Positions 30,992-38,066 of a DNA stretch of 43,473 bases are shown here, piece after piece. How positions within the stretch are numbered: position 1 is the first letter of the stretch; each line of letters opens with the position of its first letter. Position numbers and translations under genes: made by a program. The DNA comes from Oscillospiraceae bacterium (GTDB lineage Bacteria > Bacillota > Clostridia > Oscillospirales > Oscillospiraceae). The notes under the pieces were generated by a model. That model was not told the origin of the DNA. It saw only the letters and a program-made list of their open reading frames with translations, and made no database searches. The DNA is taken from assembly GCA_017518225.1 (NCBI GenBank), contig JAFWVV010000080.1:1-43473 (forward strand). The letters are read 5' to 3'.

Positions 30992-31027
30992 TTGTCCAGT
31001 TTTACTGGCGAAGAAAACACATATTAA
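30992..31027 (+). promoter_or_regulatory. Bipartite motif, copy 2 (candidate ECF promoter)
   Basis: TTGTCCAGTTT (30992-31002) with AAACACAT starting at 31015, the same 23-base spacing as copy 1. It lies about 55 bases before the damaged start of the peptidoglycan-binding gene, where a promoter is expected. Confidence 0.45.
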
Positions 31028-31082
31028 TCGAAAGCATATCGCGAATGCTATTTAAGAATTGACTCTTATGCTGCCATAATGC

Positions 31083-31499
31083 ATTATTACAATTGCAGCC
31101 TGCTTTGTCCCTTCGTCTGCTTTCGCAGACAATGCCTACGCCCCGTCAATCGCGTGGGCTAATAGTTCAGAATACATTGTTATCAATATCGGCGAAATGC
31201 CCTATCGCGTAAACAGTAGCCTATACGTTTCCTATAATCCGTCGGTGTATTTGTGGGAAGCCGAAGTAATTCAGCGTGCATTAACTGCTATTAATGGGCA
31301 GAATTCGGGTTCAGTTAGTTGTGATCCACAAGGAATTGACGGATATTTCGGCACAAATACATATAATGCACTATACAGTTTTCAAAGTTTTGCAAACAGC
31401 TATTATTCTATTTATTTCCCGTCTGAATACATTTACAGTGCGCCAGATGGGATTTGCGGCCCTGTTACGTGGTCCAGATTGCAAAGAATATGCTGTTGA
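31083..31499 (+). pseudogene. Secreted peptidoglycan-binding domain protein with damaged start
   Basis: The frame is open from 31080 to TGA 31497. It reads Ile-Ile-Thr-Ile-Ala-Ala-Cys-Phe-Val-Pro-Ser-Ser-Ala-Phe-Ala, the second half of a signal peptide with its Ala-Phe-Ala cut site. The Met-Lys-Lys start is missing: an in-frame TAA stands at 31077, and the nearest in-frame ATG (31197) lies inside the mature part. The C-terminal 75 residues fit a PG_binding_1 domain (Val-Ile-Gln-Arg-Ala-Leu..., Gly-Ile-Asp-Gly-Tyr-Phe-Gly, then Gly-Ile-Cys-Gly-Pro-Val-Thr-Trp). It could bind cell wall. A frameshift in the signal peptide, or an ATT start, are the alternatives. Confidence 0.55.
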
Positions 31500-31530
31500 G
31501 TTAGTTTTCTGAATCCTTCGGAGGTGTCCA

Positions 31531-33720
31531 ATGAAAAAGATGCTAATTATTATTCTGATTGGGATAATACTCATTTGCTGCGCATGTAGTGGACAACAGA
31601 AACCGGAAATACCGCAGTTTAATCAACCAGATGAAATCGTATATGGAACAGATTTACAGGGCAACGGAGGCGGCCGCGCCTTTGAGAAGAGGTTGCTTAC
31701 GTTACCGGACATCGGTGTTTATATTACAAAATCCGTAAAGTTGACAGACGGCAATATCTTTTTATATGGTACGGATACCGAGAATAATTACTTCTATATT
31801 TTGGACACCTCCACTTTCGAGATTAGAAGCTGTGAATTGTTATTACCCGCAAGTATTATAGATATTAGCAAGACACCAGCTGGTGGTATTGCTATTCTGT
31901 CAATCAATGGCGAAGGCAAATATGTAATAAATATAATTGAACTCGCAAATAATGCGATTAATACTTTGCAATTACATGACATACTTCACGAAGAAAACAA
32001 TGCGCTATGGGGCCTCTATGCACAAAAAGACGGCTTCCTTTTGATTGCAAACCAGGAAGTATTAGCTGTAAATATGTTTGGAGAAATAATTAATACGTAC
32101 GGCCCATATAGCGGTAGCATTCAGCTATGTCAAAATGAAAGCGACGAAATATATATCGTTTCGTTCTCCCAGCAAGAGGCAGGTGTAAAAATACAAACAG
32201 TAGATGAGAAATTCAATCTTTCGAATACCTATTTTTTAAATAATAGCTTTGATGTCTTCTACGATGCTTTCGGATCGGGGCTATTTGGGTATTCTTCCAA
32301 TACCATCTATTATGTTGATATTATATCTGGCACCAGACAAGGATATGTCAACACATTTGCAAGCGGAGGTGGAGCAAACAACTTTATATACCTAGATAAC
32401 AACACATTTTTTGCGTTATATGGAGGTACGCCCTCTATTTGGAATCCGTCTGATATAACAGATCTGCGCATTATGAAGCTGGCAACATATTGTGCGGATA
32501 GCTCTCTAACCATGGCGGTAGCCGCGTTTAACAATTCCAATTCGGAGTACAAAATTGATATAATAGACTATTCCTCCTTTGATGAAGCCGATGGTATAAA
32601 TAAAGGATTAACCCAGTTAAACATAGATATTGTGTCGGGAAATTCGCCCGATATATTTGATTTGCAGTTTCTTCCGGCGAGAGCCTATGCGGATCGGGGA
32701 CTTCTCCAAAACTTAAATCCCTATTTTGAAGAAGATATGGATGTATCTGTCGGCGATTTAATTCCAAGTGTTATTAGGTCATTGGAATATCAAGGAGAAT
32801 TATACGACTGTGTTCCTGCGTTTAGGTTAATGCTAATGTATGGGGATAACAAGATCATTGGACTATCAGAACGCTGGAATATCAGTGACTTTCTTGATTT
32901 GACAAAACAATATTCCATATCAGAATTACTTGGTAGTGAAATAACCAGGGATGAGTTTTTACAATATATTTTAATCTTTAATACCACAAGCTACGCGGAT
33001 ATAGCTAGGGGCACATGCAATTTTCAAGATGGAAACTTTGGAAAATTGCTGGAACTTTCCACTAAACTCCCGGCAGAAATTATTCCGACAGATTCGCAGC
33101 GCTGGGGAAAAGCATATATCGGGGAGCAAGTCCTTTTGCTTGATAGTTTCGGAGAGTATTTAATTGATGACCTTTTAATAGATAACGCAATCTTTCATGG
33201 AAACACAAATTATATTGGCTTCCCTTCAGATTGTGGTACAGGGATCGCTATGGCTCCGATTATGCGGCTGGGAATGTCTTCGAGTAGCAAAAATCAAGAT
33301 GGAGTTTGGGCGTTTTTTAAGTTTTTGTTGAGTGAACAATATCAGACAGACATGATGACGAGAGACGGTCAAATACTTTCGGGAAGATGGGTAATGCCCG
33401 GAATTCCAACGGTAAGCAGCGCTCTAGAAAAGCGGCTTGATTTTTGGATCGCACAGAGAGCAGCAGAACCAGCCAAACTATCTTCCTATGCAAACGGTGC
33501 AAATATTATTATAGAGGGAACAACTGCTGACGAGAGCACAAAGCAGTTGGCCCGTTCGCTAATTGATAGAATCGGATGTGTTGCGGAATTGGATGATAGA
33601 TTATTTGAAATAGTAAGAACTGCGTCATCTTCATACTTTGCGGGAGAAAAGTCTTTAGAGGAAACAGTAGCGCTCATTCAAAGTCGCGCCAGTATCTACA
33701 TTGCAGAACATTATAGTTAA
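31531..33720 (+). CDS. Lipoprotein: propeller-like N-domain fused to ABC-type solute-binding domain
   Basis: A 729-residue surface lipoprotein. The signal sequence ends near Cys19 (Cys-Cys-Ala-Cys). Residues 45-310 are repeats of short strands with aromatic and Gly/Asp turns, as in a beta-propeller. Residues 325-720 resemble a family 1 extracellular solute-binding protein: Met-Ala-Val-Ala-Ala-Phe-Asn-Asn-Ser-Asn, then Leu-Asn-Ile-Asp-Ile-Val-Ser-Gly-Asn-Ser-Pro-Asp-Ile-Phe-Asp-Leu, then Gly-Val-Trp-Ala-Phe-Phe-Lys-Phe-Leu-Leu. No permease or ATPase is near, so it may sense or scavenge and not feed a local transporter. GGAGG precedes the ATG. Base composition is AT-rich like the sigma operon. 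The last gene of the cassette, it is closed by a terminator. Confidence 0.75.
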   Translation: MKKMLIIILIGIILICCACSGQQKPEIPQFNQPDEIVYGTDLQGNGGGRAFEKRLLTLPDIGVYITKSVKLTDGNIFLYGTDTENNYFYILDTSTFEIRSCELLLPASIIDISKTPAGGIAILSINGEGKYVINIIELANNAINTLQLHDILHEENNALWGLYAQKDGFLLIANQEVLAVNMFGEIINTYGPYSGSIQLCQNESDEIYIVSFSQQEAGVKIQTVDEKFNLSNTYFLNNSFDVFYDAFGSGLFGYSSNTIYYVDIISGTRQGYVNTFASGGGANNFIYLDNNTFFALYGGTPSIWNPSDITDLRIMKLATYCADSSLTMAVAAFNNSNSEYKIDIIDYSSFDEADGINKGLTQLNIDIVSGNSPDIFDLQFLPARAYADRGLLQNLNPYFEEDMDVSVGDLIPSVIRSLEYQGELYDCVPAFRLMLMYGDNKIIGLSERWNISDFLDLTKQYSISELLGSEITRDEFLQYILIFNTTSYADIARGTCNFQDGNFGKLLELSTKLPAEIIPTDSQRWGKAYIGEQVLLLDSFGEYLIDDLLIDNAIFHGNTNYIGFPSDCGTGIAMAPIMRLGMSSSSKNQDGVWAFFKFLLSEQYQTDMMTRDGQILSGRWVMPGIPTVSSALEKRLDFWIAQRAAEPAKLSSYANGANIIIEGTTADESTKQLARSLIDRIGCVAELDDRLFEIVRTASSSYFAGEKSLEETVALIQSRASIYIAEHYS

Positions 33721-33763
33721 GTGGTGATTATTCGGAAAACCACAACACATATTGGTAATGCAA

Positions 33764-33811
33764 AACAGCCTGCGCTTTGACATACATGTTCAAAGCACAG
33801 GCTCTGTTTTT
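33764..33811 (+). terminator. Terminator after the fusion lipoprotein
   Basis: An imperfect stem around GCCTGCGCTTTGA and TTCAAAGCACAGGC, with A4 before and T5 after. Confidence 0.75.
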
Positions 33812-33881
33812 ATATGATTTGTATAACATCATGAGAAAAACATGTTATTCTTCTCTTACATTTTTATGTGGGAGGAAGGAC

Positions 33882-34000
33882 ATGGACTACCAGCAGAAAT
33901 TAAAAAACTATATACGGTACTGCGAACAGCAGAAACGCCTGATTGAGAATATGGTAAAGTCATATCGAATAGCCATTACACAACTTCTCGTCTTTATAGA
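33882..34000 (+). pseudogene. Tyrosine recombinase/integrase, N-terminal fragment
   Basis: About 40 codons start at ATG 33882 behind a strong GGAGGAAGG site. Tyr-Ile-Arg-Tyr-Cys-Glu-Gln-Gln-Lys-Arg-Leu...Val-Lys-Ser-Tyr-Arg-Ile-Ala-Ile-Thr-Gln-Leu is the SAM-like core-binding helix of phage and transposon integrases. The catalytic domain (Arg-His-x-x-Arg-Tyr) is missing. After about 34000 the sequence becomes the complement of another, unrelated remnant. It probably marks the right edge of the inserted island. Confidence 0.65.
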
Positions 34001-34218
34001 CAATAATCACCACTATCTGGAATCCGTTTCCTGTAGATTTCACTCAGCTCTGCAGAGACCAGTTCTTGAAAAGCATGCTTCCAAGCAAGATATGAAGCAA
34101 CATCTTTTCCTTTTGTGGTAGTTAAAGAATCATGGTCGGATACGAAAGAATCAAGTATTTCGGCGGCTTTGTCCTGTAATCGGTTCAGCGTCTGGATAAG
34201 GGCGCCCTTGTTCGCAGA
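33994..34218 (-). pseudogene. Unrecognised gene, C-terminal fragment
   Basis: A minus-strand frame of about 74 codons ends at a stop at 33994-33996. It reads Leu-Asn-Arg-Leu-Gln-Asp-Lys-Ala-Ala-Glu-Ile-Leu and is helical and charged, with normal amino-acid composition. No start codon or ribosome binding site is present: the frame runs into the thioesterase remnant at about 34220. It is likely the tail of a gene from the mobile element. I do not recognise the family. Confidence 0.4.
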
Positions 34219-34221
34219 ACT

Positions 34222-34368
34222 AGCCGGGAAATCCAGGCGGAATACAGCCGCGAGCTGCGTTTTCGCGACGAGCTGATGCTCTGTCAGGAGGGAGCGGACG
34301 GCCTCTGGCGGCTGGAGGGGCGGGTGGATGAAAAAACCTGCTTCCGCTTGCAGCTGCGCTATGAATAA
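34222..34368 (+). pseudogene. Acyl-ACP thioesterase-like protein, C-terminal fragment
   Basis: The last 48 codons of a hot-dog-fold thioesterase: Glu-Tyr-Ser-Arg-Glu-Leu-Arg-Phe-Arg-Asp, then Leu-Trp-Arg-Leu-Glu-Gly-Arg-Val, then Thr-Cys-Phe-Arg-Leu-Gln-Leu-Arg-Tyr-Glu and the stop. The GC-rich codons match the chromosome to the right and contrast with the AT-rich island to the left. The island therefore appears to have replaced or removed the first part of this gene. In intact form it would release fatty acids from acyl carrier protein. Confidence 0.5.
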
Positions 34369-34480
34369 AACAGTTATTCCTCCGCTTGCTGGGCAATGCT
34401 TTTCGCCGAGCCAAAAGTTGCACAAAAAATACGCGGCAATTCTGCGCATGCTGACGGAAGAAGAGAAAAGGGCGCGATAA
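34361..34480 (+). CDS. Possible small ORF overlapping the thioesterase stop
   Basis: A 39-codon frame opens with an ATG that overlaps the previous stop (ATGAATAA) and ends at 34480. The C-terminal half is basic and helical (Lys-Lys-Tyr-Ala-Ala-Ile-Leu-Arg-Met-Leu-Thr-Glu-Glu-Glu-Lys). It would be translated by coupling, as no ribosome binding site is seen. It may be chance. Confidence 0.25.
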   Translation: MNKTVIPPLAGQCFSPSQKLHKKYAAILRMLTEEEKRAR

Positions 34481-34493
34481 CAAGAAGTCTTTC

Positions 34494-34522
34494 TTGCTAT
34501 TGCGCTCATTTTGCGTTAAAAT
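34494..34522 (+). promoter_or_regulatory. Promoter of the V-type ATP synthase operon
   Basis: TTGCTA (34494-34499), 17 bases, TAAAAT (34517-34522), about 67 bases before the first gene. Confidence 0.6.
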
Positions 34523-34589
34523 ACAAATGTTATTCTGGCGGCATACCGGTCGCCGGGATTTGCAGTTGTGAAATAGAGGGGGTGTGCCC

Positions 34590-34904
34590 ATGTCGTTTGA
34601 AGCGATCAAACGCGTAGCGGAAGCGGAAAATGAGGCGAAGGCCGCCGTGGCTGCTGCGGAGCAGACGGCCAGACAAATGCTCAGCGACGCGACGGCGGCC
34701 GGAAAGGCCGCGGTACTGGCTGCCGGAGACAAGGCCGACAGTACGCTGGCGGAGTTGCGTGTCAAGGCCGACGAGGCGGCGATGGACAAGGCGGCAGAGC
34801 TCAGCCGGGATATGGAAAACAAAAAGGCTGCAATGCGCGCCCGGGCCGAGGCAAGGCTCGAGCAGGCGGCGGCGCTGGTGGTGGAAAGGATCGTGAAGAG
34901 CTGA
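34590..34904 (+). CDS. V-type ATP synthase subunit G/H (peripheral stalk)
   Basis: A 104-residue protein that is almost one long Ala/Glu/Lys helix. Such a helix pairs with subunit E to form the peripheral stalk that stops the catalytic head from turning. Its place as the first gene of the operon matches ntpF of Enterococcus hirae. ATG 34590 is chosen because the purine-rich AGAGGGGG stands seven bases before it; the upstream in-frame GTG is too close. The next gene starts one base after the stop. Confidence 0.8.
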   Translation: MSFEAIKRVAEAENEAKAAVAAAEQTARQMLSDATAAGKAAVLAAGDKADSTLAELRVKADEAAMDKAAELSRDMENKKAAMRARAEARLEQAAALVVERIVKS

Positions 34905-34905
34905 G

Positions 34906-36891
34906 ATGGCCATTGTACCAATGAAAAAGCTGCGGCTGATGGCTGTCCGCTCCGTGAAGGACGAGCTGCTGCAAGAGCTATTGCGCCATGGCTGTGTCGA
35001 GGTGTCCGAGCCGACCGAGCTGCAGGACGAGAAGATGCAGGCTTTGCTGCGCCGCGAGGACAGTGAGCTTTTGAATCTGCGCAGCCAGCGGCAGAGTTTG
35101 CAGCAGGCGTTGACGATCCTGGACCGCTATGCGCCGGGAAAGACCAAGCTGTTTGCTCCCAAGCCGCAGGTGGCGGGAGAGACGCTTTTGGACGAGGCGC
35201 TTTTGGACGAGGCTTTGCAGATCGCCGAACAGCTGCGACAAAACGGCGAGAGGATCCGGCGCATCGGCGCCGAGGAGAGCAGGCTTCGCAGCACGGCCGA
35301 ATCGCTGCAGCCCTGGCTCGATCTGGACCAGCCGCTGGATGCGCTGGAGACGCGCAGCAGCGTCGTCACACTCGGGGCGATCCCCGTGCGCACGCCGTTT
35401 GCGCGCGCCGAGGAGCTGTTGACAGACAGCGTCCGGGAGGCTGAGCTTTTCCCGGTTTCCGAGGACAAGAGCCAGCGGTATTTGCTGCTTCTCAGCAGCA
35501 AAACGCAGCAGAACGCCGCGCTGGACGCGCTGCGCCCGCTGGGATTTTCTCCCATCAGCTTTGCCGGTATGGAGGGCACGGCGAAGGAAAACCTGGCGCG
35601 TGCGGAGGAAGAGCTGAGAACGCTTGCGCAGGAGAAGGCCGCCCTGGAGCTGGCGATCGCTGCGCAGGCGCCGCAGCGCGAGACGCTGCAGCTGGCCTCC
35701 GACGCGGCGGACACGAAGATCGGCCTTGCCGAGACGGAGGAGCGGCTTTGCGGCACCGACGGCGTCGTGCTGCTGCAGGGCTGGATGCCTGCCGAGCGTG
35801 AAGCGGCGCTTAGTGAGGTCTTCGAGCGTCTTGGCTGTGCCTACGAGCTGGAGGATCCGGCGGAGGAGGAATACCCCGCCGTTCCGGTGCAGCTCAAAAA
35901 CAACCGCTTTTCCAATGCTTTGAATATGGTCACCAACATGTACAGCCTGCCGGTCTACGGCTCGCTGGACCCCAACCCCTTGATGGCACCGTTTTTCATT
36001 CTGTTTTTCGGATTGATGATGGCGGATATGGGATATGGACTCATTATGATTGCCGCGGCGCTGGTTGCGCTGCGGAAGCTCAAGCCGGAGGGCGGTTTGC
36101 TGGCGTTTTGTCAGCTCCTGCTGTATGGCGGGATTGCCACCTTTGCGATGGGCGTACTGACGGGCGGCTTTTTCAGCGATATCCCGTATCGGCTGGTGCA
36201 CTTGTTTAACCCGGACAGCGATTGGCCGGGGCTCTGGTATCTGTTCAACCCGGAAAAACAGAGCAATCTCGTGCTCTACGGCTCCATGGTGCTGGGACTT
36301 TTACATCTGAACGCCGGCATGGCGGTCTCGTTTTATAAGAAAAAACGCGACGGCAAGCTGATGGACGCGCTGTTCGAGGAGGGCTCGCTCTGGGTGGTGC
36401 TGCTCGGCGCGCTGCTGCTGGCGGCGGATAAGCTGCTGCTGCACACGGAGATCCTCGGCTACGTCGGGATGGCCGTGCTCGCCGCAGGCCTCGCGCTGCT
36501 GCTCTTTGGGGCGGGACGTCACGCCAAGGGCTTTGGAAAGCTGACGGCGGCTTTTGGCTGTATCTATAACACGGCCACGGGCTGGTTCGGAGATATCCTG
36601 AGCTATTCGCGTATCATGGCTTTGATGCTGGCCGGCGGCGTCGTCGGCAAGGTGTTCAACACCGTTGCCGTGATGCCCGCGCAGAGCGCCGGCATTACCT
36701 GGTGGACGATGCTCTTGTTTGTAGTCATTTTCCTGCTGGGGCATACGATGAACTTCGGCTTGAACCTGCTGGGCTGTTACGTCCACGACTTGCGTCTGCA
36801 GTGTCTGGAGTTCTTTGGCAAGTTCTACGAGGACGGCGGCAAGCCCTTCCGTCCGCTCCGGTTCAACGGAAAATACGTCAAAGCAAAATAA
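34906..36891 (+). CDS. ntpI: V-type ATP synthase subunit I
   Basis: A 661-residue stator subunit, the counterpart of the a subunit. Residues 1-340 are a cytoplasmic helical arm with heptad-like stretches. From about 350 the membrane part begins with Pro-Leu-Met-Ala-Pro-Phe-Phe-Ile-Leu-Phe-Phe-Gly-Leu-Met-Met-Ala-Asp-Met-Gly-Tyr-Gly, a family hallmark, and holds seven or eight hydrophobic helices that form the ion half-channels. Gly-Asp-Ile-Leu-Ser-Tyr-Ser-Arg-Ile-Met-Ala-Leu near 565-576 carries the essential Arg of the channel. The length is normal. It starts one base after the previous stop. Confidence 0.93.
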   Translation: MAIVPMKKLRLMAVRSVKDELLQELLRHGCVEVSEPTELQDEKMQALLRREDSELLNLRSQRQSLQQALTILDRYAPGKTKLFAPKPQVAGETLLDEALLDEALQIAEQLRQNGERIRRIGAEESRLRSTAESLQPWLDLDQPLDALETRSSVVTLGAIPVRTPFARAEELLTDSVREAELFPVSEDKSQRYLLLLSSKTQQNAALDALRPLGFSPISFAGMEGTAKENLARAEEELRTLAQEKAALELAIAAQAPQRETLQLASDAADTKIGLAETEERLCGTDGVVLLQGWMPAEREAALSEVFERLGCAYELEDPAEEEYPAVPVQLKNNRFSNALNMVTNMYSLPVYGSLDPNPLMAPFFILFFGLMMADMGYGLIMIAAALVALRKLKPEGGLLAFCQLLLYGGIATFAMGVLTGGFFSDIPYRLVHLFNPDSDWPGLWYLFNPEKQSNLVLYGSMVLGLLHLNAGMAVSFYKKKRDGKLMDALFEEGSLWVVLLGALLLAADKLLLHTEILGYVGMAVLAAGLALLLFGAGRHAKGFGKLTAAFGCIYNTATGWFGDILSYSRIMALMLAGGVVGKVFNTVAVMPAQSAGITWWTMLLFVVIFLLGHTMNFGLNLLGCYVHDLRLQCLEFFGKFYEDGGKPFRPLRFNGKYVKAK

Positions 36892-36936
36892 TCGGAACAG
36901 AAAAGAAAAACAAAAAACATTAGGAGGAAACAAATC

Positions 36937-37416
36937 ATGACTTTCTTTGAAGCTTTCGGCGGCAAGGCCCTCGCGCTGTTCGGCGCGGCAATGGCGGCGA
37001 TGATCGCCTGCATCGGTTCGGCCAAGGGTACGAGCCTCGCCGGTGAGGCCGGCGCCGGCCTCATTTCCGAGGACCCCAGCAAGTCCGGTAAGGCGCTCAT
37101 TCTGCAGGCACTGCCCGGCACCCAGGGCCTCTACGGCTTCGTTATCTTCTTCCTTGCGCTCAACACGATCAACGGCGCGTCCGGCGCGATCAGCGTCAAT
37201 CAGGGTCTGCAGATGATCGCGGCCTGCCTGCCGGTCGGCATCGGCGGTCTGCTGTCCGCCGTTGCGCAGGGCAAGGTTGCGGCGGCCTCGGTCAACATCC
37301 TGGCCAAGAAGCCCGACGACTGGTCCAAGGGCATGATCATGTGCATCGTCGTTGAGTTCTACGCCATCCTCTGTATGCTGGCGTCCTTCCTGATGCTGAG
37401 TGCCGTCCAGCTCTAA
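36937..37416 (+). CDS. ntpK: V-type ATP synthase subunit K (c-ring proteolipid)
   Basis: A 159-residue rotor proteolipid with four membrane helices (two fused hairpins). The ion-carrying Glu140 lies in helix 4 (Val-Val-Glu-Phe-Tyr-Ala-Ile-Leu). Leu59, Thr62 and Gln63 (Leu-Pro-Gly-Thr-Gln-Gly-Leu-Tyr-Gly) and Gln111 (Val-Ala-Gln-Gly-Lys) match the Na+ ligands Leu61, Thr64, Gln65 and Gln110 of E. hirae NtpK, whose Glu is 139. The first hairpin has no acidic residue in its outer helix, as in other 16-kDa forms. A strong AGGAGG stands eight bases before the ATG. Sodium use is inferred from the ligands. Confidence 0.93.
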   Translation: MTFFEAFGGKALALFGAAMAAMIACIGSAKGTSLAGEAGAGLISEDPSKSGKALILQALPGTQGLYGFVIFFLALNTINGASGAISVNQGLQMIAACLPVGIGGLLSAVAQGKVAAASVNILAKKPDDWSKGMIMCIVVEFYAILCMLASFLMLSAVQL

Positions 37417-37442
37417 GCGGTTTTACTCGGATTGGAGTAGCT

Positions 37443-38042
37443 ATGAAAGGCACTGAAAACATCATCGCGCATATCCGGAACGAGGCCGAGGCCCGCTCCG
37501 CCGCGATCCTGGCTCAGGCTGAGCAGCAGTGCGCCGCCATCCGCGCCGAGTTTGAGGACAAGGCCAGAGAGCGTTACCGGGAGTTGATCCGCGGCGGCGA
37601 AAAGAGCTGCGAAGACCGCGTAGACAGCATGGACCGTATCGCCCGCATGGAGGCGAAAAAGGGACTGCTCGCGCTCAAGCAGGAGATGGTCTCGCGCAGC
37701 TTTTCCCTTGCCTGTGAAAAGCTGGTCTCGCTGCCGGAGCCGGACTATCTGGCGCTTCTGGCACGGCTGGCTGCCGAGGCCTCGGTCAGCGGCGACGAGG
37801 AGATCGTCCTCAACGCGCGCGACCGCAAGGCGCTGGGCGAGAAAGCCGTTAAGGCCGCCAACGAGCTGTTGAAGGCCGAGGGCCGTCCGGCTGCTCTGAC
37901 GCTGAGCAAGGCGGAGGGCGATTTTGCCGGCGGACTGCTGCTGCGGCGCGGCGGCATTGAAACCAACTGCACGGCGGAGCTGCTGGTTGAGCTGCAGCGC
38001 GGAGACATGTCCGCAGAGCTGGCCGGCGTGCTCTTTGACTGA
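37443..38042 (+). CDS. ntpE: V-type ATP synthase subunit E
   Basis: A 199-residue peripheral-stalk subunit. The first 90 residues are a long charged helix (Ile-Arg-Asn-Glu-Ala-Glu-Ala-Arg...) that pairs with subunit G/H. The C-terminal part is a compact alpha-beta domain that grips the top of the A3B3 head, with Gly-Gly-Leu-Leu-Leu-Arg-Arg-Gly-Gly-Ile-Glu near residues 161-171 as the typical family stretch. GGAG lies eight bases upstream. It lies between K and C in the standard order. Confidence 0.9.
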   Translation: MKGTENIIAHIRNEAEARSAAILAQAEQQCAAIRAEFEDKARERYRELIRGGEKSCEDRVDSMDRIARMEAKKGLLALKQEMVSRSFSLACEKLVSLPEPDYLALLARLAAEASVSGDEEIVLNARDRKALGEKAVKAANELLKAEGRPAALTLSKAEGDFAGGLLLRRGGIETNCTAELLVELQRGDMSAELAGVLFD

Positions 38043-38066
38043 TCCCGACGACGAGGAGGGATTTGA

